Positions 1-11,363 are shown, counted from the stretch's first letter. The stretch is 64,000 nt of DNA from Paralvinella palmiformis (GCA_025642065.1 JAODUP010000041.1:590001-654000), one strand, 5' to 3'. Translations and numbers: made by a program. Notes: generated by a model not told the origin, from the sequence alone.

Positions 1-3
1 CGT

Positions 4-30
4 ATGTGTGTGTGTGTGTGTGTGTGTGTG

Positions 31-110
<80 letters not shown>

Positions 111-111
111 T
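4..111. repeat. (TG)n microsatellite
   Basis: A nearly uninterrupted TG/GT dinucleotide array begins at the window edge, with single-base slips near 31 and 103. It may continue upstream. The Cys-Val open frame across it is a low-complexity artefact. Confidence 0.97.
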
Positions 112-862
112 TGAATTAATTTTAATATATGTGCTACATTTTAAGAACACCATACAAATCCTAGGTTTGGTTTGGTTTAGTTTGACCGAGGTCTGATTGG
201 TTCCCTCGAAGTCGCACTAGTGCGCAGCGGCCAAAAAGCCATCGGTCCCGATATGAAAGCTCGTGTCTGAGAAGTGTCAAATTGTCCACATTAATGATTA
301 CCACTACTGACAGGTGACTGCTTTGGTGATCCAGAACGTATAATGGCCGCCATCAGCGAAACTTGGTAAATGTCCGGAGAGTGTTATGTGAAGTGCTAGC
401 TATTATTACCGAAACAGCGAGACTGGAGCTGCCGTTTGGCTGGCAACGTGTTGGTGGCTCCACCTCGTGTCATAACAGCCATAATGCACTGCTGCAATAA
501 CCCGGCAATTGGTGATATAATTAAAGACGGGTCATAGTAAGGATCATGACTAGCTTGGCACATTAAGACTAGCGGAACCGTATTAAATGTGAGCAATCAC
601 TATGGCTTATGTCATATCTTGTTCGGCTGCTCCTTTGTAACAATAGGCCTCAGTTTAAACGATGACTTGTTAAGGTAATACATTTATAAAGAATTGAGGT
701 GGTTTAATTAGGTAAGATATTTGTGCAGTGTACCTTGTTTGTCAATAAATGATGAAATATTGACAAAACATAAGTATTACGAAATACCAGTTGATAATTT
801 GGAAAATTATTATTAGTAAATATTCTATATGCAGTATATTCATTTATATAAATTAATAATGA
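112..862. other. single-copy-like DNA, no gene seen
   Basis: Mixed-composition sequence without recognisable coding potential. The only longer frame (396-596, minus) has no family signature. A moderately GC-richer patch lies at about 190-500. Confidence 0.5.
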
Positions 863-948
863 TAATAATAATAACATGAATACTAATACTATCATTATAA
901 TTGTTTTTATTATAATGATAATAACTATTGTTATCGTTGTTATTGTTG

Positions 949-979
<31 letters not shown>

Positions 980-1000
980 CATTATTATCATTATTATTAA
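863..1000. repeat. interrupted (AAT/ATT)n trinucleotide region
   Basis: AAT-type repeats on the left change to ATT and GTT on the right. This partial inverted symmetry could fold. The overlapping Ile- and Asn-rich frames are artefacts. Confidence 0.9.
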
Positions 1001-1810
1001 ATATTATAGACCCATGTCTCACCAGAATGATTTTAGGGGGCTACATACTTCTCACCGAAACTTAAAAAACATAGGTCAGTGTTGACAGAATAGAAGAGAG
1101 GATAATAACAAATTTAAAATTCTTACTTTTTCCTAAATTATTGGAAGCTTAATTTGGTCAGATATTTTATATCATGGACTTGAAGCTGTTCATCAGATTT
1201 CCTTCTATACACCTTTAGAGGATGCAAAATCAAATCAAAATAGCTCCAATCATCTGTATTTTTGCACCATACCAGCAACATATCCCAATAGCATTCCACT
1301 TAATGTGCTAAATGTATGAAACAAGCATACAGTAATATGTATGATTGTTTATGTGCCATAAAATACCATTTAATAAAGTCATTTATTTCAAATGCTAAAA
1401 TCAGATAGATATTCTTCTAAAATTAATAACATGACAAAACCTTACTTGTAGATGATACATTGACATACTATCATTAAGAGGTTATTAGTAAGTCATCATT
1501 AATCCATTAGATCTAAACTGAACAGTCTACTTTAACTGATTAACAAAAGTCAATGTTAATATGTTAACGAACAATTTTAATTCACTTGCCATTTAGAAAG
1601 TATTACGTGTCATAATCAACAAACTTGGTGGTGATTTTCTAGACCTATACCTAGTATATAATATCAACTAATACGTTTTCAGTTGTTCTTCCTTTTCTGG
1701 TTATTTAATGTTATTTTATTCTGTTTATTGTTAGCATTAACATTAGCATTAGCTTGATATTGCTGATATTATTTACGCTAATTAGATAGTAAGTATCTAG
1801 TTAAAAATAA
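1001..1810. other. AT-rich DNA, no gene seen
   Basis: Strongly AT-rich with many stops in all frames. Near 1731-1752 a short ATTAGC-type hexamer repeats three to four times. Confidence 0.5.
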
Positions 1811-1825
1811 TAGAGGGAGCTGGAG

Positions 1826-1865
<40 letters not shown>

Positions 1866-1925
1866 GGAGAGGGGGTAGAGGGAGCTGGAGAGAGAGAGAG
1901 CTGGAGAGAGAGAGGGGAGAGAGCT

Positions 1926-1985
<60 letters not shown>

Positions 1986-1989
1986 CTGG
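1811..1989. repeat. (GA)n array with GAGCTGGA interruptions
   Basis: Purine-strand GA dinucleotide tract with about five spaced GCTGGA or GCTAGA interruptions. They suggest that a GA array picked up a variant and then expanded it. The Ser-Leu-rich minus-strand frame is an artefact. Confidence 0.95.
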
Positions 1990-2329
1990 AAGTGTCATTC
2001 ATCAAAATGTGATACTTCTATAACTATATAACAGTTGGAGATTTTTATTTCTTATATCTGTTTATCATCACAAAGATGGGATGATATCATAATGCACGTT
2101 ATGTCGTAAACATTATTACACTCTAGGTTAACTAGTCAGTAAATTGTAATTTTGTAACTTTTACAATAAATAATACACATTATTTTAGATTACTGTCATT
2201 TGAAGATCGATAATTAATCAACTATTATTGCTTTTCTAATGCACAGTTGAGAAATTGTAAATAAATCGTTTTCTCTGTATTCTGATGACATTGCACTAAT
2301 AGTAGTATGACAATGGAGCTAAAAACAAT

Positions 2330-2370
2330 ATTAGTAACTTCTTTTATATCCAGCGTTGCCCGGCAAACAA
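2330..2370 (-). mobile_element. possible Helitron-like 3' terminus
   Basis: Read on the minus strand, a GC-rich short hairpin (GCCGGGCAACGCTGG; CC..GG pairing with a small loop) is followed 13 nt later by CTAAT. Helitron 3' ends typically carry a short GC-rich hairpin a few bases before CTRR, with T as the host base. This resemblance is the only evidence. No 5' TC end, Rep or helicase sequence was found, so a chance hairpin remains possible. Confidence 0.25.
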
Positions 2371-2604
2371 AACATACAGAAAGTTGGAAGATAAATAACA
2401 ATAAAATATAATAGTCATTCTGCATAAATGTATCTTTCAAAACACAAGATTTAAACTCTTTATCACAGAGATACACCTGGAAACTATTCTCAGGTGAGGG
2501 TTTCATGGTAAATAAAGTTCTTGGTTTTCACGCTTGGAGCATTCACACACACAAAATGTTTGAGTTTCTAACACGTGGACAACATGCAGCTGTTTATGAC
2601 AGAA

Positions 2605-2895
2605 TCAGAGTTCTTCCAACTGGAGTTCAGGTACCTTCAACATCGGAACATGGCAATGTTTGATGGATATGAGGAAACTGAAGTCTCTTGCACTCAAATG
2701 GTATATCAGTGGGAAGTAAGTTTTGGGAATATGCTTCAAAACAGCTAGTCGTGTTCCAATACACGGACATGATGAATCCCAATTACGAAGACACTTGATT
2801 GATATTCCTACTTTTAGATTGAGGCATTGTAGTGGTATAGTTGAATACTTGAGGCTCATCAGGAATTGCGTCAACTGATTCCTAGGAGTTGACAT
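2605..2895 (-). CDS. unassigned 96-codon open frame
   Basis: An open frame in moderately GC-balanced sequence, without low-complexity bias. The translation mixes hydrophobic and charged residues with four cysteines (including a CPC), but I recognise no domain, signal peptide or catalytic motif. No splice-site or promoter evidence was identified, and the neighbours are AT-rich non-coding DNA. It could be a decayed transposon fragment, a lone exon or a chance frame; chance is most likely given its length. Confidence 0.12.
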   Translation of the reverse strand: MSTPRNQLTQFLMSLKYSTIPLQCLNLKVGISIKCLRNWDSSCPCIGTRLAVLKHIPKTYFPLIYHLSARDFSFLISIKHCHVPMLKVPELQLEEL

Positions 2896-3437
2896 TATCA
2901 GATAGCTGCCGCAAAAGCTGTAAGTTCAAAGTGGAACTGAGAAAGAATAATTAATGCACCGAATGTGGGGAACTTTTATTTAATTCTGATCCATGCGCCC
3001 GTTTATAATACTCTTACAGAGACCCTTTATTAAATGCTGGTTCATGGCCACGCGGCTTCCGTGCCAAATAAATCTTCTTGACAAGTATGGCCTCCATCGA
3101 ATTTGGACGACATCGAAAGTTAAAAATAAACAAACAAACATATATACATTCATAAATATGTATTATATATCTGTTTTCCTGTTTCTTTTACTTATTTGTT
3201 TACATGGTTCGTTGTTGATAGTGATTTTGTATAGTTGGGATGCAGGGGGTAGTTAAGGACTCCGTGTCTATTGAATGAAAGTCTAAGTTTTATTTCCTTG
3301 TTCTTTGTTTACAACAAAATCAACATCGCGGTTGATTATTCATACAGTTAAGATGCTAATAGTTCTAAGCGTTCTTCTAGACGTGCTAACAAGGAAGGTA
3401 TTGTAGCAAAAGAAAGGTAAGCTCCTAAATATATAGA
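2896..3437. other. single-copy-like DNA, no gene seen
   Basis: Mixed sequence with short open frames only, the longest being 2993-3256 on the plus strand. Its C-terminal half is a run of hydrophobic residues from AT-rich DNA and is not a recognised membrane protein. Confidence 0.45.
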
Positions 3438-3487
3438 GTGGCTGTAGGTAGCATAGCCGTAGGTAGCGTGGCTGTAGGTAGCGTGGC
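3438..3487. repeat. 15-bp tandem repeat, about 3.3 copies
   Basis: The unit GTGGCTGTAGGTAGC repeats in tandem; the second copy reads ATAGCCGTAGGTAGC. Confidence 0.85.
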
Positions 3488-3958
3488 GAAACAGTGAATT
3501 TAAATGACAATTTTTCAATTGTGCCTTCTTTTATTTATAGATTCATCTATCTTTCCCCCCCGCCCCATCGCAAACATTTCTAGAGCCGTGTACCTTTCTA
3601 GTTTCACTTTCTACGCCGTATAATAGATGGGGAATGAGGATGGGAATTGAAATAAAATGGAGTCACGATAGAGCTGCTGTCACTAGTATGGAGTCGTAAT
3701 TGCTTGGAAAGAAGTGGTGTGTCAGTCTTGTTTAAGCTTCACATTTATCACAAATGTTGATTGGCGGCGTGCGAAATGTATCAGCGCAGCCTCCCAAATT
3801 ACAACTACTTCCTTCTCGCATCCAACCACAATCATTGGCACATATTTTGTGTAGTAATGTATTAAGTGCTAGTACTTTGGTTCCTTAATATACAGACATA
3901 TATGTTCATAGTCGGAGATATTAGCGTTCGAGTATAATATTGTCTGATCTCTGTGATG

Positions 3959-4110
3959 GTGCTTCGATAGCGCAATCGCTACAGCACTAAACAGTAAATA
4001 TTGACGTCAGGCGTCGAATCTATGTCACACCTGTACTTTGGGGATGGTTCTTGCCGAGGCTGAACAAAGAACTAACGTTTCTCAACTGAGGCTAAATAAA
4101 GGACTAATTT
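3959..4110 (+). mobile_element. SINE-B copy (tRNA-derived, diverged)
   Basis: The head GGTGCTTCGATAGCGCAATC and a degenerate B box (GTCGAATCT) are followed by a body resembling the copies at 59101 and 62664: GTACTTTGGGGATGGTT against GTGCTTGTAGGATGTTT. The conserved 3' motif GAGGCTRAAYAAAG is present twice (near 4055 and 4088), so the tail is duplicated. tRNA-derived SINEs are transcribed by RNA polymerase III and mobilised in trans by a LINE. Confidence 0.6.
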
Positions 4111-4912
4111 CCAAGCTCATTCTAGCTTCTTCGTGCAATGGAGTGCTCTTTTTAAAAATTCAAAAAAATATTAAATTTAGAATTGCTGATCTGGATATGA
4201 AGTTTTAGAGTTGAGAATCACGACTTTAATTATTAATTGACAATCAGGTATGGATAAAGCTAACTCAGAAAGCTCACAACATCATGGGTGGCTAGTAACG
4301 GTAAAGATGCTAACGTTTCGCCAAATTGAAATGGAACGTTCAAATATTTAATCTAAAAGTTGATTGGGGAGAGATTCAATACTTCTCAAAGAAGAAGAAG
4401 CACAGATAAGCCACAGACATAATTAAATAAGATTACAGCTGTATTAACTTGCATCATGAACATTATTATTTCTCAGCTTTATTTTATATCTGATCATTGA
4501 ACCTATGAGATGAAATTTCAGCTTTGTTTTACGAACATTACGTCATGGCGTTTTTTTTTTTGGGGGGGGGAACCTCTACCTCTATGAGTTATATAATATT
4601 CTCAAATTATGTTTCATTCCCAGTAAGAGATATGAACTTCCACACCAGAGGGTAAAATACTTTATTTGCTTTAGTTGCATCTATTTCCTTTGTAATAAAA
4701 GGCATTCAATGGCCGACATTGATATTGATGGGGGAGCGTATCTGAAGGATTCTGGCCAATACGGGCATCTAGGAATCAATTAATACATTTACGTATTAAC
4801 GAGTTGTTTGGCCTTTATTTATTCAATTTACATTTACAAACATATTTCAGTCAAGTCGATCCATAAATATAGCATTGATGGTTGTGATGGTGGTGCTGCT
4901 GTTGCTGATGGT

Positions 4913-4913
<1 letters not shown>
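4111..4913. other. AT-rich DNA with T11/G9 run
   Basis: No coding signal. A T-run followed directly by a G-run lies at about 4551-4570. The rest is single-copy-like. Confidence 0.5.

Positions 4914-4954
<41 letters not shown>
4914..4954. repeat. (AAT)n microsatellite
   Basis: Uninterrupted trinucleotide array preceded by a GTGATGGTGGTGCTGCTG trinucleotide-like patch. Confidence 0.95.
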
Positions 4955-4957
<3 letters not shown>

Positions 4958-6602
4958 GTTCACGATTAACATGATGATAACGTTCTGAATGGCAGTTATT
5001 GTGGTTGCTTATCTCATTGCAATTTATTACTTCATCACAAACATTAAGACTAAATAAATTTTAAATTGTGTCGATCGAACCTTGCTACATTCCTGATTGA
5101 ACGAGCCATTCCTGTCTCTACAGTTACACAACTCGGGACAGTATCACGATATCCCGTATATATCACATCCAGACGCGAAAAGTCTCGGGACCTCACTGAC
5201 TCGGCCATACAGATCCTACCCAGATTTCAAATTATTCCGTCATTGATCCCGAAATGGTTTAAAATAAACACATTTGACGATGACGATGAAAAAAGCATCT
5301 TATTCATATTAAATGTTTATTTCAAAGTCAATTTGAGGTGATGTGCCTCACCTTAAACAGAAACGTATTCAGTATAGCACATTGACCTATTCAACATACG
5401 TGTATAATGGATGTTTAAATACAGAACAACTATCGTTCTTCTCCCACCTATTATCTGTAGATCAATTTATATATTATATATATGAGTTAGTGTTTCATCA
5501 TTAACGTGAATTCGATGTTTTCTGATAGATGACCATAGCTCTATTTTTCCAATTCTTGTTTATGGAACTGAAGCTTTCTGAGACACGATCCATCATTACC
5601 TGGGGTCTGATTGAACATCAAAGACTGAAAAACTTAAAGAGAACGTGAAGCACGTGCCAGTTGTTCTGACACTGATAGTGGCCTAAGGTAAGGCGTTACC
5701 ACTAATTAACTTTGCGAAAATAACAAGTGACGTTACGATTTGATGAATGTCTAAGCTCTGGTTAATGGAAGCCCGTACGTTCCATATTTGGAAACCGCAA
5801 AAAGGACATATGAAGGTAGCATCGTCCATAATAGATTTGGTAAATTGTCATCACCTAAATGTCAGGTATTCAAAATGGCATCTTAGAGCTGCTAATATAG
5901 CAAACTAATGATGTACTTGAGAGCTTATCAATATAAAGAGATACCGGTTTGATGGAGAACATCCGGGATACTATTAAGAGATAATTGAACATGGATTTAT
6001 TGTAATATGGATCATATTAAGGTGTGACTGTCCAGATGACAGACTATAAATATCACATAAGTGATGTAGTGCGTGTTTATTTTATCAACTTCAGATTTTT
6101 GAAAGATTTTAACTTCCTTTCCATCTAATACAAACTTACTTACGGCTGTATGATGATTAGTTCAGATTGAGGAAGCATCAATTATTGTCTTGGTGATTAC
6201 AATATTATTAGCATTTGTTCCACTGCCGAGACTCTGCGCAATCATTTTGTTCTAATTTAAAGTTAAGGTGAATTTCAAATTACCTTAGATAAGTTTCTAC
6301 TTACCAGAACATGGCAGCTTTTTATAAAATTTTAATTGATGTATACAGTATTGTATTATGTGTCAAGTTGTGAGTATCAAAGGGGATGTCCTTTCGCTGT
6401 GGCGCAGCAATATAGTATCATCTCAGATCAGATCGTATCTCATTTATTCATTTCTTAAAAGTAAATTGTCTTTCACCTCTTGGTTTTATATTATGACACA
6501 TCACGAGCTTGATGTTTAAAGCAATTACATAAATTTGAATTTACACAAAATTAAAAGTTGCTTTATACAGTCACTTCTAAATGCACATAGAGTGTGGTAT
6601 GC

Positions 6603-6603
<1 letters not shown>
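4955..6603. other. single-copy-like DNA, no gene seen
   Basis: About 1.6 kb of AT-rich sequence. The 91-codon frame at 5066-5341 (plus) has no recognisable motif apart from a short acidic run and is probably fortuitous. Confidence 0.45.

Positions 6604-6636
<33 letters not shown>
6604..6636. repeat. (TA)n microsatellite
   Basis: Perfect alternating TA tract. Confidence 0.97.
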
Positions 6637-6639
<3 letters not shown>

Positions 6640-7109
6640 GAAAATAATTTTATCTATTGGTGTCGCTGAAGAATGCTAGATTCATAATCAAGTATAACTC
6701 TGTACTATTATAAGTAATGTCTACGTCCAGTAATTTTCACGGATTATCTTGAGACATTAAGTTACTACATAACATTTTCTTCTTTATTATATAATCTGAC
6801 AAGTGACTCACTCAAGTACAAAAAGGACGGTCAGTTCTAACTGTTTATGAAGAGCCAACGCTCTGAAAAAGGGGACATTCTGTTACTCGGAGTGACTATC
6901 ATGTGATTATTGGGCAGTGAACCATATTAGAGCCTTGAACTGGAAGTTATTGTGTTCTGCTTGTGTAAGTTCGTTGCTAAGGACTGCATCGCAAATAATG
7001 TACTATATAATGTGCATTATTCCTTGTGAATGAGTTTCCTGGCTGCTTATGTTGTGAAGTGTCCATCATAGAAATGAAGTCATATAATATAGTGCTATTA
7101 TTTTCCTTA

Positions 7110-7253
7110 CAGAGCGAGAGAGGGGGAGAAACAGGGGGGGGGGAGATGGGGTGAGGGAGAAAGAGACAAGCGTGAGAGAGGGGAGTTGAGAGAGGGGGGA
7201 GGGGAGAATAGGAGAGAGAGAGATTGCCTTTGAGAGAGGGGAAAGGTAGAAGG
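7110..7253. repeat. GA/GGGA purine tract
   Basis: Long purine-rich strand made of GA, GGGGA and G runs, directly upstream of the GT array. Homopurine tracts of this type can form triplex DNA. Confidence 0.9.
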
Positions 7254-7448
7254 GTATGTGTGTGAGTGTGTGTATGTGTATGTATGTATGTATATATACA
7301 TATGTATGTGTGTGTGTGTGTGTGTGTGCGTATGTATGTATGTATGTGTGTGTATGTGTGTGTATGTGTGTGTATGTGTGTGTATGTGTGTGTGTGTGTG
7401 TGTATGTATGTGTATGTGTGTGTGTGTGTGTGTGTGTAGGCGTGTGTG
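7254..7448. repeat. (GT)n/(TATG)n compound microsatellite
   Basis: GTGT and GTAT units in interrupted tandem. The several overlapping Cys-Val and His-Thr open frames on both strands are artefacts of this array. Confidence 0.96.
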
Positions 7449-7576
7449 TTTTAGGATACATGTATATGGTGGCACTGGTTCAGAACATCAAAACCTAAAC
7501 ACCCTTTAAAATATATGCCTCCATTAATCTATGCCCAATTAAATCAATATATAGATTAATTTAAGCATACCAAAAA

Positions 7577-7608
<32 letters not shown>

Positions 7609-7655
7609 GTATGTAGACCTATACATGTCTGGGCTACTCATCAGCCTATGAGGCT
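7449..7655 (+). repeat. dispersed repeat E, copy 1 (GT-linked)
   Basis: The sequence after the GT array (GTGTTTTAGGATACATG, then GCACTGGTTCAGAACATC, CTAAACACC, and at the far end CATGTCTGGGCTACTCATCA) matches 13476-13670 in the same order and orientation. An internal TA array lies at 7578-7607. This looks like an old interspersed repeat whose 5' end abuts a GT microsatellite. Its class is unknown. Confidence 0.6.
7578..7607. repeat. (TA)n microsatellite within repeat E
   Basis: Perfect TA tract inserted into the repeat E copy. Confidence 0.95.
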
Positions 7656-8683
7656 CAGATTTCGACACTGATCCTTCAGGATGATAAGATTATATATATA
7701 TATCATTTTTGTTCTATCATAGTAATCCAGTATTGTCTATTCTAAAATTATATTGATGGTGATAGGATCAATTTGTATCACACTTTTTCCACAGTTAAGG
7801 CATAAAATGTGTTGGTTATTTACATTTCCATTCCCGTGCATTTTGTAGGCTACTTTGTAGGTTACTGAAATATTTATAAACAATTAGAAAAGAATAAACT
7901 ACTCCGACAGCTATATACGACTCTTAAACTAAATTGTACTGGATGAGCATATCTGTCCACAATTAGCATTTCTAGACAATCCGATAACAATTATCTCCAA
8001 TGGAGAAAGTCAGTGATAAATTGTATTCGATATTTCCAGGTTTGTGTTTTGTTAATGTTTTTCAGGAAAAAATGGATTCTATGCATTGGAAATAATTGTA
8101 CCTACACTGTAACCCTTTGTTGTTGTTGTTGTTTCTTATCCTATCCTTTTCATAATGATGTTGTTGTTGTATTAAATCCGTAAAATGCTTTACATGGTAA
8201 AGAAGCCAATCTAATAATAGAAAATAACTCACTGCTGTTTTATAGCAATTTAAATACATCTTTACCATTTGAAGTCAGTATTCGCTAACGTACAGATACG
8301 AGAATAGTAAGTCTGTTGTTAAGTATAACTCGCCAAATTAAGACGAGGAAACCCTTAAAGGGGAAAAAGAAGGAAACAGATGAGGGAAAAAATGTATCTA
8401 AAATTGTTATATTTTCAGCGTCGTTTAGAAATAAACACATCGTTTGAGGACATGTCGTATCTGGCATCTTAACTGGCAAGTTTTAATGTTTAATGTTTCT
8501 CTTTATGTTGGCCAAGGATGTAGTCTAATGAAGACGCTGAAGAACACAAATAGTTTGTGGCCTATCTTCTTTCGGGTGTATTCAGCCCAATTTAACTTCT
8601 CCCTCGACGGAAAAATGTTATTGGTTATTGATTGCAGCGAGGGTAATCGGAGATCAACATGATCGAACCGTAACTGATAATTA
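7656..8683. other. AT-rich DNA, no gene seen
   Basis: Short TTG trinucleotide runs near 8118 and 8160. Open frames at 8062-8268 and 8285-8662 lack any recognisable domain. Confidence 0.45.
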
Positions 8684-8709
8684 ACACACACACACACACA
8701 CACACACAG
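8684..8709. repeat. (CA)n microsatellite
   Basis: Short perfect CA array. Confidence 0.95.
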
Positions 8710-9171
8710 ACATACCTTTCATCATGACAATAAAGCCTTCATTGGTGAATAGCTAAAACTCATGTGATAATAAAGATATTCGTAGTAAAAATATATAGTT
8801 TGAGGATAGAAATAATGAGGATTAAGTGACATCACATTTGAAATCTGTATCTATAGAAACGGATACTTCACATGATCTTAATACAGATCAGGAACACAAG
8901 TCTGCCTCATACATTACTCTAATAAGGTCACAACTGAGTCAGAACTGGTAAACGATTCAATTTGTAATGTTACCTAACATCAATATAACTATGTATTAGT
9001 ATTTAAGTTATAAACGAGTCCACTTTGTTGGTCAAGTAATCTATTGTAGTCTAGTCCTAAATTCATCTCATAAATGAACATAAAATGCCGTAAACTGCAT
9101 AAGAGTAATTCATTAATTTGAGACAGAATAGATTTTCAAGTAATCCCAACCTCCACCTCTCTCACCTCCCT

Positions 9172-9174
9172 CAC

Positions 9175-9205
<31 letters not shown>

Positions 9206-9230
9206 TCATAATAATAATAATAATAATAAT
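9172..9230. repeat. (CT)n followed by (AAT)n
   Basis: A CT array (9172-9203) and an AAT array (9207-9230) are separated by TCCTC. Confidence 0.93.
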
Positions 9231-9547
9231 GGCATTCCGACCGATTCGGGGTCAAATCCGCGAACCCAGTTTCTTTATTATGTCACACAATTTATTTTTA
9301 TTATCATATCGAAATGCTCCGACCAATTAGTTCCCAATCCACGTGACTTTATTGACGATAACCTTAGCCTAGATATAGTCTCCGCTGATTAAATGAAAGT
9401 TAGTTGACTCTCACTGAAATACGAACCCTAATTGGTAAATCTTCATCAAATATATTTTATTAGAAACATTAATTACATCCCCCCCCGTCCCGTTCAAATT
9501 TCACCAATGACCCTCCATCGCTATATATGTTTTAGCAGGAGTGTATT

Positions 9548-9617
9548 TGTGCGTGTGTGTGTGCGTGTATGTATGTATGTATGTGTGTATGTATGTATGT
9601 ATGTGTGTATGTATGTA

Positions 9618-9668
<51 letters not shown>
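9548..9668. repeat. (GT)n/(GTAT)n compound microsatellite
   Basis: Alternating GTAT and GTGT units end in a perfect GT run. The overlapping Cys-Val and His-Thr frames are artefacts. Confidence 0.96.
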
Positions 9669-9671
<3 letters not shown>

Positions 9672-9704
9672 GCCTCCAGCTGGAAACGTGTGCACAAACT
9701 TAGA

Positions 9705-9882
9705 TGATGATTGATGATTGGTGTTTTACGGCCACCTTTGTGCACATGGTCGGCTAAATGAGCCGAGAGACCTCCAAATGTACTGAAGATGAAACAACCT
9801 ACAGATATGCCCACGCCGAGATTCGAACACGGGTGGTAGTGATCTGTGATCCAACACGTTACCGCTAGACCACGGAGGCGCC
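9705..9882 (-). mobile_element. SINE-A copy 1 (tRNA-derived)
   Basis: On the minus strand the element starts GGCGCCTCCGTGGTCTAGCG, which contains an A-box-like TGGTCTAGCGG. A B-box-like GTTCGAATC follows (the plus strand shows GATTCGAACAC near 9820). The body runs to the conserved end TTACGGCCACCTTTGTGC on the plus strand (9725-9742). The whole unit is collinear with 53362-53536 at high identity. The flanks AAACTTAGA (9696) and AAACGTAGA (9889) differ at one base and may be a target-site duplication. Two full copies and a lone head (11527) support an interspersed SINE family. Confidence 0.78.
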
Positions 9883-9953
9883 CTGCATAAACGTAGAAGA
9901 ATGACAATAAACTGGGATGGGGGCTGTTTTTTATGTTTAGCAATTTCTTTTTT

Positions 9954-11267
9954 AGGTAACCAACAATCATCAGGAATAAGATCGTTTCTGATTCCCCAAA
10001 TAATACCTGCAATATCGTAATGGATGTGGATCTTATGTTTAATGAGAAAATGCTTGATGAGCTTCTGAAGTTGAGGTCAAGGAGATAATCACAAAGTCTC
10101 CGAACAAATCATTGGATCTACTGCCCACTTGGCTTTGGAATAAATATGGGGATCAACTTCTGCCGCTGCTAACAGCCATTATCAATAGGTCAATGGATAA
10201 GTCGGTGGTGTGGTTGTGTTATAAACGAGCCACCATACACCCGCTGCTTAAGAACTGGGTTGGATAAGGAAGATACGAAGAATCGTCGTTCTCTTTCTAA
10301 CCTTCATTTCATCTACAAACTTATTGAGAAGGTAAGAGTAGCAAGGCGTATAGAACAGGACTCAGAGCACAATGGCCACCATAACAGTTATCAGTCTGAT
10401 TATGTTAGAGGTCATTCAACAGAAGCTGATCTCTTTAAATTGCGCAGTGACATTGTTGAGGATCTTGAAGAAGGATCCATGTCTGCATTAATTATGCTAT
10501 ATTTATCTGCAGCTTTTGATGTAATCGATCATCCGATACTTTGAAGCGTTTAGAATATTCCTTTTCTTCATTTTGGAGTACCACAGGGATCCATCTTAGG
10601 AACAAACAATTAGTGTATCATTGTTATGTTGATGATACCTAAGTCTAGATGACTTTAAAGCTATGTCATAAATGAAATGATAGTTCATCTTCAATTGAAG
10701 TTTGTATTGTAGATATGAGTATTTGGTTGAATAGCAACATGCTGAAATTGAATAATGATAAGACTGAATTATTGTTATCTCATTCATGTAACATGTGAAA
10801 AAAAGTGCGAATCTTCACATTTAGGTATAAAGTAAGATCGATTTATACTTATTCTGCCTTGTTTTTGAGAAAGCTAAGGTTTATAATGGATAACACTCTA
10901 GAAGTGGAAAGGAGGTGAATTATATATGTTAGTCCTGTTGGTATAAATAAAAATAGGATTTATTCGTAAGTACATGATGAGACATGCAAGACTTTAGTCA
11001 AAGCCCTTACAATTTCTCGACTTGACTAAGGTAGTGAAATTATATATTATATCACCCTTTTTCTAGCAAACCTCAGACAATGAGTACATAACTGTGGTGG
11101 ACGTCTGATCACATGCACTCACAAAAGGGAACATATAAATATCCAGCAAGCAAGGAACTATTTTGTAACGTTGTTAAAACCAACTTATTTCAATTCATCT
11201 ATTTATAATATCCATAAACCAAGGTATAGATGTATCAAATATGTTTGTACCATATGATCTTAGAACA

Positions 11268-11275
<8 letters not shown>
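9954..11275 (+). mobile_element. LINE-A copy 1, degenerate reverse-transcriptase fragment
   Basis: Remnant of a CR1/L2/jockey-type non-LTR retrotransposon. With frame breaks, the translation gives KSPNKSLDLLPTWLW, PLLK, a KLIEKV-like block, GHSTEADL, LSAAFDVIDH (motif A), FGVPQGSILG (about 10572), CYVDD (10622-10636, catalytic motif C), LKLNNDKTELL and a C-terminal KTNLFQF. The 5' part matches LINE-A copy 2 (33668-34910, minus) closely at DNA level around AATCATCAGGAATAAGATC. The spacer between motifs A and B is only about a dozen codons, much shorter than in copy 2, so that part has been deleted. Stops and shifts make it dead. The upstream protein region and endonuclease are absent, as expected for 5' truncation. 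Confidence 0.85.
10260..10544 (+). pseudogene. LINE-A reverse transcriptase, palm N-terminal segment
   Basis: The longest open frame in LINE-A copy 1 (94 codons). It starts in an EDTKN block equivalent to the family's usual (E)DxxNYRPVSNL stretch, continues through a KLIEKV-like segment and an R-GHSTE segment, and ends in LSAAFDVIDHPIL, which carries the first catalytic aspartate. It stops immediately afterwards, before motifs B and C. It is a fragment of a retrotransposon pol gene and not a host gene; the ATG is not a real start. Confidence 0.8.
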
Positions 11276-11276
<1 letters not shown>

Positions 11277-11320
<44 letters not shown>

Positions 11321-11330
11321 GAGAGAGGGG

Positions 11331-11363
<33 letters not shown>
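11277..11363. repeat. compound (TA)n(AG)n microsatellite
   Basis: A TA tract (11277-11316) passes through C into an AG/GGGA tract (11317-11363). The same TA-to-AG order recurs at 25173, 27086 and, on the other strand, 50952. Confidence 0.95.

Noticed and set aside
7066..7509. Cys-Val and His-Thr open frames on both strands
   Set aside because: Readings of GT/CA arrays. The same applies to frames at 8-196, 9432-9707, 44601-44906, 56490-56773 and 60033-60221.
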